From NCBI RefSeq assembly GCF_900101395.1, contig NZ_FMZO01000019.1, positions 30,357-94,356 of the forward strand: a stretch of 64,000 nucleotides of DNA, written 5' to 3'. Below the pieces are notes generated by a model. That model was not told where the DNA came from, made no database searches, and saw only the letters and a program-made list of their open reading frames with translations. This stretch comes from Niabella drilacis. GTDB lineage: Bacteria > Bacteroidota > Bacteroidia > Chitinophagales > Chitinophagaceae. Position numbers and translations under genes: made by a program. Below, piece by piece: positions 1-6,773 of the stretch. Within the stretch, counting starts at the first letter, position 1. Each line of letters begins with the position of its first letter.

Positions 1-1148
1 GGCCAGTGTACGATCAGCGGAGTGGCAATGCCTCCTTCATGAGTAAAATGTTTATACTGCTGAAAGGGTGTGCTGCTTACATTGGCCCAGGGCAGCCGGT
101 AGCTTTCAAATGTGGCTTCTGTTCCATCCACGGCTTTGCTTTTTCCACTGCTGATAAACTCTGCACAGGCTCCGTTGTCGCTGAGAAAAAAGATCAGGGT
201 GTTATCCAGCTCGTTGTTCGCGCTGAGTGTTTCTATGATCTTCCCGATGCCTTCATCCATAATATCGATCTGCGCCGCATAAATGGCCATGCGCATGCTC
301 ATCTCCTCTTTTTCCTGCCCGGTCAGCTGGTCCCAGGCAGGCACTGCCGTATCCCTCGGTGTACTTACAGCTGAGGCGACAAATAAACCGATCTCCTTTT
401 GTTTTTTAAAACGTGCGGCCCTTACGGCATCCCAGCCTTTTTTATATTCCGTCTTATATTTATCAATGGTGGCCTTCAAGGCATGCAGGGGCCAGTGGGG
501 CGCCGTATAAGCCACATACATAAAGAAGGGATCCTGCTTTTGGCTGCGAAAGTGATCCTTTAAAAAACGCACGCTGGTATCGGAGATCGCATTGGTTAAA
601 TAAAAATCATCGGGAGCCTTATATTTCCGGTTATCGCTGTAAAGTACCGGTGTGAAATAATTGGCCCCACCGGGAATAATACCGAAATAACGGTCGAACC
701 CACGTTGCCGTGGCCAGTTATCTATCACCTCGCCATCGATCTTCCGCTCATTGGTCACATGCCATTTTCCGGTCATGTATGTACGGTAACCGGCGGTCTT
801 TAATACTTCTGCAATCGTTACGCATTCGTTGTTCAGGTTGTCCTGGTAAGCAGGACCGGTGCCCAGGTCTGCCGCTGCCATCCAGCCCATTCCGGCCTGG
901 TGCGGGTACAGCCCGGTAAGCAGGGATGCCCGCGTTGGGCAACACCGTGCCGCATTGTAAAACTGCCGGTAGCGGATGCCTTCCTTTGCCAGCTGGTCAA
1001 GATGCGGGGTCCGGATCTCCCCGCCATAAGCACCGATATCGGAATAGCCCATATCATCTGCCATTATGAGCAGGATATTGGGTTTCGACTGCGCACAGGC
1101 AAACACTGAAACGCCCAATAAAAATATAAGAACAGCGAAGCGGAACAT
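1..1148 (-). CDS. Arylsulfatase, S1 family (3' end outside window)
   Basis: Type I sulfatase that would hydrolyse sulfate esters, probably on a glycan in the periplasm or at the cell surface. The reading frame is open from an ATG at 1148 to the window edge, so the C-terminus is missing. A hydrophobic signal peptide ending near CAQ precedes the metal-site motif LLIMADDMGYSD. The sulfatase signature CCPTRASLLTG follows near residue 65, with the first Cys as the expected formylglycine residue. Further on are TGKWH and an FFMYVAYTAPHWP stretch, both typical of the family. It reads away from the decayed SusD tail at 1199-1285, which suggests it once followed a SusC/SusD pair. Substrate cannot be told from the sequence. 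Confidence 0.9.
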   Translation of the reverse strand, partial: MFRFAVLIFLLGVSVFACAQSKPNILLIMADDMGYSDIGAYGGEIRTPHLDQLAKEGIRYRQFYNAARCCPTRASLLTGLYPHQAGMGWMAAADLGTGPAYQDNLNNECVTIAEVLKTAGYRTYMTGKWHVTNERKIDGEVIDNWPRQRGFDRYFGIIPGGANYFTPVLYSDNRKYKAPDDFYLTNAISDTSVRFLKDHFRSQKQDPFFMYVAYTAPHWPLHALKATIDKYKTEYKKGWDAVRAARFKKQKEIGLFVASAVSTPRDTAVPAWDQLTGQEKEEMSMRMAIYAAQIDIMDEGIGKIIETLSANNELDNTLIFFLSDNGACAEFISSGKSKAVDGTEATFESYRLPWANVSSTPFQQYKHFTHEGGIATPLIVHW

Positions 1149-1198
1149 TCGTTATTTAAATTTAAAGTTAGACCATCTTTTGATTCATGGGTTTAAAA

Positions 1199-1285
1199 TT
1201 ACCACCCGGGATTCTGATTAGCGGTTCCGATATTCGGATTTTGCGTAATCTCATCAGCCGGCAGCGGGTATAACAGCAACGGTTT
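1199..1285 (-). pseudogene. C-terminal relic of a SusD/RagB lipoprotein
   Basis: Minus-strand codons 1285 to 1199 encode a stretch containing YPLPADEITQNPNIG and then NQNPGW followed by a stop. SusD proteins end almost exactly this way (compare IPQGEIDKVSGRNPEFKQNP in the intact SusD at 51.6 kb). Immediately upstream the frame meets a stop, and no other SusD sequence remains, so this is a remnant. It lies just 5' of the partial sulfatase, where an intact SusD would be expected. Confidence 0.7.
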
Positions 1286-1528
1286 CCGCTACCCCGGAAG
1301 CCTGTATTTTCATGATCGTATACTTTTCCTAATAACATTTTAGCAAAAAAAATAAAAGGGTGGAGCAATGCGGGACAGCAATACGTTCTGCAATATCATA
1401 ACAGCAGGTCCGGGGCACTGCTACTATTGTAGGGATTGCTATAATAATTGTTTTGTAACCCGCCGGTGCCGGAATTTCCATTTAAAACAGGGGTCATCAT
1501 GCCGTTTTTAAATTATTGCCGACAGTTA

Positions 1529-1678
1529 GAGCCTGTTTAAAATTCATTCAATGGCTGTTTTGGGCTGCAACTGCGTTTAATTTTTCGCCATAGTGGCCTA
1601 CTATGCCTGCAAAATTTTCCTTGTTTCGCTCCAAAATAGCTTCATAATAAATTCCATCAATAAAATTTAAACAGGCTC
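1529..1678. repeat. MITE-like palindromic element, copy 1 (150 bp)
   Basis: The element begins GAGCCTGTTTAAA and ends with the exact inverse TTTAAACAGGCTC, and is flanked by TTA on both sides (1526-1528 and 1679-1681). The two halves are imperfect inverted repeats along most of their length, meeting near a CATAGTGGCCTACTATG palindrome. A second copy lies at 26070-26230. This copy lacks 11 bp found in the other, at a short ATGGCT direct repeat. It has no coding capacity. The TTA duplication and ends would suit mobilisation in trans by an IS5-like transposase; that is inference. Confidence 0.85.
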
Positions 1679-1930
1679 TTACATAAGTATACAAATTTAG
1701 TAGACTTTTATTTTCCAGGGCGGAAAATCCCTGTTAAAATTGTTTTTTCGACATTTGTTACAATCCCTGAGACATTTATTACAGCCCGGGGGCCCTTTTA
1801 CCGGGCCCAGATCAGGAAGAGTTGTTTATATTGCGGCCGGGAATACTGTAAGCACATGCATTTTTCCGGATTAAAATGTCATATGACCTTTTTTTGGGGG
1901 GTGTTATTCTTTGACACCAAAGGGCAACAG

Positions 1931-2149
1931 CGCCCTTATATCATTTTTACCCCTGCCGGTGACCGGGGATACAGCGAACCGGGCTGCGGCGCCCGGGAAC
2001 TGATCTCTTTTTTTGACGACGGACCTAAAGAGTTATATGATCCCGGCGGGCAGACCGACCTGCCTGCCCAATATCCCGGCAGGGTTGCCAGGCCGGACTC
2101 CGCATTGTGCAGCTGGCAAAGAACTTCATGCATCCCATTAAATTTTTGA
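1931..2149 (+). pseudogene. Sulfatase relic with large internal deletion
   Basis: In frame, RPYIIFTPAGDRGYSEPGC resembles the usual sulfatase N-terminus (RPNIIFILADDLGYSDLGC). About 15 residues later comes KELYDPGGQTDLPAQYPGRV, which resembles the usual sulfatase C-terminus (ELYDL..DPGETTDLA.QYP). The catalytic core between them is absent, so the gene seems to have lost roughly 1.2 kb or more. The remnant runs straight into the GH43 gene start. The match is by eye only and each half is short. Confidence 0.5.
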
Positions 2150-2151
2150 AT

Positions 2152-3234
2152 ATGAAACGAATACTTCCGGCGCTTTTCCTGCTTTTGTCGCAGGCAACTG
2201 CAGCGCAAAAGACACCTGCAGCCTCTAACAATCCATTGCCTGTACAATTTGGAGATCCTTATGTATTGCATGTTAAAGGAGATCAGTATTATATGTATGG
2301 CACCGGCGGCGGCGCCAAAAAGGGGTTCAGTGCCTATTCTTCAACGGACCTGGTGAACTGGAAGCCTGAAGGGCAGGTGTATTCCGGTGACAATAAAAAC
2401 GGATGGGGCATTCACTCTTTCTGGGCGCCCGAAGTGTATGAGCGCAATGGAAAATTCTACCTGTTCTACAGTGCCCAGTGGAAAGAGAACCCGGCCAACG
2501 AGCTGGAAAATTTCAAAATCGGCGTTGCCGTTGCAGACAAACCTTCCGGTCCGTTTATTGATATGCTGCCACGTCCTGTATTTGATCCGGGGTATCCTAT
2601 TATTGACGCCAATGTTTTATTTGAACCCGACGGAAAAGTATTCCTCTACTATTCGCGCTGCTGTTATAAGCACCCCGTAAAAAGCGAGATCGCCGACTGG
2701 GCCCGCAAAAAAGGGTGGTTCCATGAAGTGGAAGAGAGCTGGGTATACGGAGTGGAGCTAAAGCCGGACTTCAGCGGCGTTATTGGCAAGCCGGTCCTAT
2801 TGCTGCGCCCGCCCGTGAAAATGAGCGACCGGCAATCGGAATGGGAAAGCCGTTCTGTTACATCAAAGGAAGTAAACCGCCGCTGGACCGAAGGGTCATT
2901 CATCTTCAAACACGGGGAGCTGTATTATATGATGTATTCCGCCAATTATTTCGGTGGAAAAAATTACGCAGTAGGTTATGCCACTTCCAGGAGTCCCTTA
3001 GGACCTTTTAAAAAGGCCGCTAACAATCCTGTATTACAAAAGAATGTTGAAAAAGGGGGCATTGTTACCGGAACCGGCCATAACAGCATCACCTTTTCGC
3101 CGGATGGCAAACAAATGTTTTGTGTATATCATGGCCGTACCAGCAAAACAGGCGATGAGCGGGTGGTATTCATTGACCCGATGGAAATTGATCAGAACGG
3201 GGTTTTGAAAGTAGCCGGTCCTACAACAAAATAA
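2152..3234 (+). CDS. Glycoside hydrolase family 43-like protein
   Basis: Secreted five-bladed beta-propeller hydrolase expected to remove arabinose, xylose or galactose residues from plant-type or other glycans. The start at 2152 gives a clean signal peptide (MKRILPALFLLLSQATAAQ), while the earlier in-frame ATGs lie in the sulfatase relic. The three catalytic acids of GH43 are in place: Asp35 in FGDPYVL (base), Asp152 in YPIIDANVLF (pKa modulator) and Glu247 in WTEGSFIFK (acid). Length is 360 residues, a single catalytic domain without an extra binding module. It converges on the sulfatase gene that ends at 3339. The exact substrate is not predictable from the sequence. Confidence 0.88.
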   Translation: MKRILPALFLLLSQATAAQKTPAASNNPLPVQFGDPYVLHVKGDQYYMYGTGGGAKKGFSAYSSTDLVNWKPEGQVYSGDNKNGWGIHSFWAPEVYERNGKFYLFYSAQWKENPANELENFKIGVAVADKPSGPFIDMLPRPVFDPGYPIIDANVLFEPDGKVFLYYSRCCYKHPVKSEIADWARKKGWFHEVEESWVYGVELKPDFSGVIGKPVLLLRPPVKMSDRQSEWESRSVTSKEVNRRWTEGSFIFKHGELYYMMYSANYFGGKNYAVGYATSRSPLGPFKKAANNPVLQKNVEKGGIVTGTGHNSITFSPDGKQMFCVYHGRTSKTGDERVVFIDPMEIDQNGVLKVAGPTTK

Positions 3235-3338
3235 GAGCGGGATAGGCGGTAGGATCTCTTCTCCCTGCTGATCTGCGGAAGCGATCCGCGCCAATTTGCG
3301 GAACAAAAACATCAAGAGCTGCAGGATGAAAATCCCGG

Positions 3339-5369
3339 CTAGTAGAAATCTCCCTGTTCCAGCAGCCGCTTTTCAAAGCCAGGTCCGCTCCAGTACAGCT
3401 CCGGCTCCGGATGCGGTCCCTCTCTTTTCAATAACAGGCGAATGGGATGCAGGCCCGCTTTGAGCAAAAGCGTCTGTTGCACTTCGGCTCCCGGGGTATA
3501 ACCATAATCGGCATCCAGCAGGGCAATTTCATGCAACCGCACAAAAGCTTTTCCATTCACCTTCAGATAAAACGTGTAGGCCCCATCGGCCGGTACCCGG
3601 ATGTAGCCGCTGAGGGAGCCGGCATCGGCATCAGATAAAGCATTCATTGCTGCCTTTATGCTGCCGGTGCCTGATTTTGCGGCCCCTGAACCGGCAGTCC
3701 CGGGCACCCATAAAAAGGATCCTTTATACAGCTGGTATCGGATGCCTTTTGAGGCTTTCTTTTCGGAAACGGAGGCTACCGGCACACTGTCATAAGGACG
3801 CGGAGCTTCCAGCGAAGGTATCCGCATTTGCAACACTTTTTCCTTAAACTGCTTTTGCAGTGCAGGAAGTGCCGGAGCCCTGTTCAGCTTCTCCTTCGGG
3901 TCTTTTACCACATCATAGATCTCAAAATCATCCTCGCTGTTTTTGATATCATAACGTACGCCAACATAATCACCCTGGCGTATGAACTGCATCTGGTTGC
4001 GCATGCGGTTCCGGTGACGCTGCTCAAAATCGGCATAGCCGGGTGTTTTGCCATCAAAAAAATATTCCGAGTAAAGTGTTTGCCGCTGCTGTATACCCCT
4101 GCCTGTAAGCGCCGGCAACAGCGATACGCCATCCGTTCTTGCCGGTGCCGTCATACCCGCCGCATCCAGGAACGTAGGCATCCAGTCCGACAGGAAAGAG
4201 GGCAGCAGCACTGTTTTTCCCGGTACTACGGTCCCTTTCCACTGTACGATGGTAGGCGTACGCATTCCGCCTTCCCACTGGTCGCGCTTAATACCGTCAA
4301 AAGGCCCATAACCCTGGAAAAACTCCGGTGTATAATCTTCTTTTAAATAAGATTCGGCTGAGGGACCGTTATCCGAGGTGAAGACAACCATTGTATTTTC
4401 ATCGATCTTCAGATCTTTCAGCAATTGCAGCAGATCGCCTACCTGCGCATCCAGGCGCTGTACTACTGTAGCATAGCGTTTATTGACATCTTTCCACGGG
4501 ACCATCTTACCGGTGGCCTTGTCCAGGTACGTCGCATTTTTAAATTCGGGGGCCATCCAGGAATCAATGTTTCCTGAAGCCGTATTGATCATCTGTCCGG
4601 GCTTACCGATCCACTGCAATCCCCCCGTAAGACCGCTCCCCCCGGGATAGGCCTGGGTAGGCAATTCTATCACTGCGTGCGGCGTATCATAGGCAAGGTA
4701 CATAAAGAATGGGGCCCCGTTCTTCGATTTTTTGTAATCCATGATCCACTGTTTGGCACGTGCCGTCCACAGATCACCCGTGTAGCATTTATCCAGCCCC
4801 TCTGTAACATTTGCCGTGTTATCATATACTTCTTTGGTCTTCCGGTACAGTCCTTCCTTGGGGTAATGCTCATGACCATCGCTATGTCGTATGTATCCAT
4901 AGTAAGCGTCAAAACCTCTTCGCAGCGGATGGCCGGGCCAGTCTTCCTTACCGGTTCCCTGTAGCCCCCATTTCCCGATAGCCACGGTATTGTACCCTGC
5001 TGCTTTCAGGGTAGATGCAATGGTATAGTTATCTTCAAGTGCCCTGTCAAACTGGTTATTGCGTACTACCGCATGGCCTTGTGTAACACCCGTCAGCAGG
5101 GACGATCTTGATGATACGCATACCGGCGCATTGGCATATTGCTGTGTAAATATCGTACCGTTGGAAGCCATCCGGTCCAGGGCGGGCGTTACCATAAAAG
5201 GTACCGCCGGATCCTTCAGGGCTTTGCGGGCATTTTGATGAAAAACACCCACATCTCCATAGCCGAGGTCATCCACCAGGATAAAAATAATATTGGGACG
5301 CAGTCTGCCGGTCTGTGCCCAAATACCAGACACCAGCAGCAGGCAGGAAAAAAGAAAAAGTTTACGCAT
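3339..5369 (-). CDS. Sulfatase with C-terminal PA14-like domain
   Basis: Secreted S1-type sulfatase of 676 residues. A signal peptide (to about residue 19, IWAQ) is followed by RPNIIFILVDDLGYGDVG, which holds metal-binding aspartates. The active-site signature is CVSSRSSLLTG with Cys84 as the expected formylglycine; the third position is Ser rather than the common Pro. IGKWGLQG and VVFTSDNGPS are further family motifs. Residues from about 540 to the end form a beta-rich segment (GYIRVPADGAYTFYLKVNG, then LYWSGPG) typical of PA14 carbohydrate-binding domains. It lies 81 bp downstream of the phosphatase-family lipoprotein gene on the same strand and may be co-transcribed. Sulfate substrate unknown. 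Confidence 0.92.
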   Translation of the reverse strand: MRKLFLFSCLLLVSGIWAQTGRLRPNIIFILVDDLGYGDVGVFHQNARKALKDPAVPFMVTPALDRMASNGTIFTQQYANAPVCVSSRSSLLTGVTQGHAVVRNNQFDRALEDNYTIASTLKAAGYNTVAIGKWGLQGTGKEDWPGHPLRRGFDAYYGYIRHSDGHEHYPKEGLYRKTKEVYDNTANVTEGLDKCYTGDLWTARAKQWIMDYKKSKNGAPFFMYLAYDTPHAVIELPTQAYPGGSGLTGGLQWIGKPGQMINTASGNIDSWMAPEFKNATYLDKATGKMVPWKDVNKRYATVVQRLDAQVGDLLQLLKDLKIDENTMVVFTSDNGPSAESYLKEDYTPEFFQGYGPFDGIKRDQWEGGMRTPTIVQWKGTVVPGKTVLLPSFLSDWMPTFLDAAGMTAPARTDGVSLLPALTGRGIQQRQTLYSEYFFDGKTPGYADFEQRHRNRMRNQMQFIRQGDYVGVRYDIKNSEDDFEIYDVVKDPKEKLNRAPALPALQKQFKEKVLQMRIPSLEAPRPYDSVPVASVSEKKASKGIRYQLYKGSFLWVPGTAGSGAAKSGTGSIKAAMNALSDADAGSLSGYIRVPADGAYTFYLKVNGKAFVRLHEIALLDADYGYTPGAEVQQTLLLKAGLHPIRLLLKREGPHPEPELYWSGPGFEKRLLEQGDFY

Positions 5370-5450
5370 AAGGACCTGTTTCGTTTGCTTGAAGGATCAA
5401 ACCCGGATCATGATCCTTTTGACTTCGGATAGAACGATTCGTTTACCCCC

Positions 5451-6263
5451 TTAAAAACCAATTTTCAGCACGGCCTGTACCGGGCGGTGATCCGATGCAT
5501 AGTCTTCGGCTACCACATGATGCGAAAGCACCGAAAAGGCATTCCCGGGTTTATAGGCGATAAAATCGATGGCCTGCTTCTCCTTGCCCTCTTCTATGGT
5601 AAATGCACAGTTGTGGCAGGTACGGGTAAATGCCTTATCCAGCAGCTGAATGGTCTCGCTTTTTTCAGTGGCATTAAAATCACCGCCAATGATCACCGGT
5701 AACCGCTCATCAGCAAGAATCCTGTTCACTTCGGTCATCTGCAATTTTCCGTTGGTCTTTCCATGAAAATCCAGGTGTGTTGAAGCCACCCTTATTTTTT
5801 TTCCGCCCGGCAAAGTAACCGTGGCCAGCGATAATACCCTCGGCTCGCCGCCTGTTGCAGGATCTGTGGGGAGTTTATGCGTTGCCATATCCGACAACGG
5901 ATACTTTGAAAGAATCATGATCCCGTAGTCACCGCCATCATGATCGATCGACTTTGAAAAATGGAAAGAATGATAGCCCGTCTTCTCCGACAACAATGCG
6001 GCCTGGTTAATCTTGCCGGAGCGGCCTGTATTTACATCAATCTCCTGTAAGGCTACCACATCCGGGTTTTCCTTTTTGATGACCCTCACTACTGCATCCA
6101 CATCGATAACTCCCGGTTTGGAAGGAGGATTGCAATGATGCACATTGTACGACATAAACGTGATAGCATCCTTACCGGCCTGGCTGCCGGCGGGCACAGT
6201 TTTACGGGCGCAGGAAATCATTACCAATACCGCCCAAAATCCCAAAACACTGATCGTTCTCAT
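5451..6263 (-). CDS. Endonuclease/exonuclease/phosphatase family lipoprotein
   Basis: Member of the EEP fold, whose relatives are phosphodiesterases, nucleases or sphingomyelinase-like enzymes. A lipobox (VMISC, Cys18) predicts a lipid-anchored exported protein. Conserved EEP residues are visible: YNVHHCN near the start, Glu in VVALQEID, the metal and catalytic stretch GGDFNATE, and the terminal SDHRPV with its catalytic His. Length (270 residues) is normal for the single-domain family. Located just upstream of the PA14 sulfatase on the same strand, so it may belong to the same glycan-degradation unit, but the sequence does not say what phosphodiester it cleaves. Confidence 0.85.
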   Translation of the reverse strand: MRTISVLGFWAVLVMISCARKTVPAGSQAGKDAITFMSYNVHHCNPPSKPGVIDVDAVVRVIKKENPDVVALQEIDVNTGRSGKINQAALLSEKTGYHSFHFSKSIDHDGGDYGIMILSKYPLSDMATHKLPTDPATGGEPRVLSLATVTLPGGKKIRVASTHLDFHGKTNGKLQMTEVNRILADERLPVIIGGDFNATEKSETIQLLDKAFTRTCHNCAFTIEEGKEKQAIDFIAYKPGNAFSVLSHHVVAEDYASDHRPVQAVLKIGF

Positions 6264-6773
6264 AAACTTTTTATTCTTTTTTATTCCCCTTTATTTTAAC
6301 CGGGGTATTCCAATAAACGGTTCCAATTACCTCAAAAATAATAAAGGGCTGCAAACCCATAATAACAACCGCCACTTTAACAGCGTTACCAGGCACACAG
6401 GAGCCACATCAGCGGGTGCCTGCAACGGGGACACCGGTGCTGTACCAGGTATCCGTAAAAGCCCGGTGCGGCGCCAGGTTGCCGGTGCAAAACCAGGTCA
6501 ATAATAATAAACTTTTGGCTTCCCGTCAACTTTAAAGACCGATTTATGATGGCCGGCAATAACCAATCCCGTGAACAGCCGGTACCGGCCATTTCCACAC
6601 GGATCGGGAGCCGGTCCATTCCCGTGCACGGAGAGAGGCTTAGAGCTGCTGTAACGCTGGTATCCCGGCGCGGCGTCCGTTTCAGTAACCGGCAGCTCCT
6701 GCCGGTCCGCAGCTTTTGGGCAACCGGGACCAGATACCATGCCGGAGCCCTTCAGGGGAATAACACCCCCTTG
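6264..6773. other. Intergenic region, no intact gene seen
   Basis: About 510 bp between the GH95 stop and the EEP lipoprotein start. Only short frames occur. One minus-strand frame (6498-6740) ends GHHKSVFKVDGKPKVYYY, faintly like a GH43 end, but too weak to call. The region near 6264-6340 is AT-rich and probably holds the promoter of the EEP gene; no clear TAnnTTTG site was recognised. Confidence 0.4.

Noticed and set aside
1856..1930. N-terminal part of the sulfatase relic frame as a functional signal peptide gene
   Set aside because: Residues before RPYIIF only weakly resemble a signal peptide and the protein lacks all catalytic residues.
6498..6740. Minus-strand frame ending GHHKSVFKVDGKPKVYYY, faintly like a GH43 C-terminal strand
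   Set aside because: Only about 15 residues match, the rest is unlike GH43, and no catalytic motifs are present.
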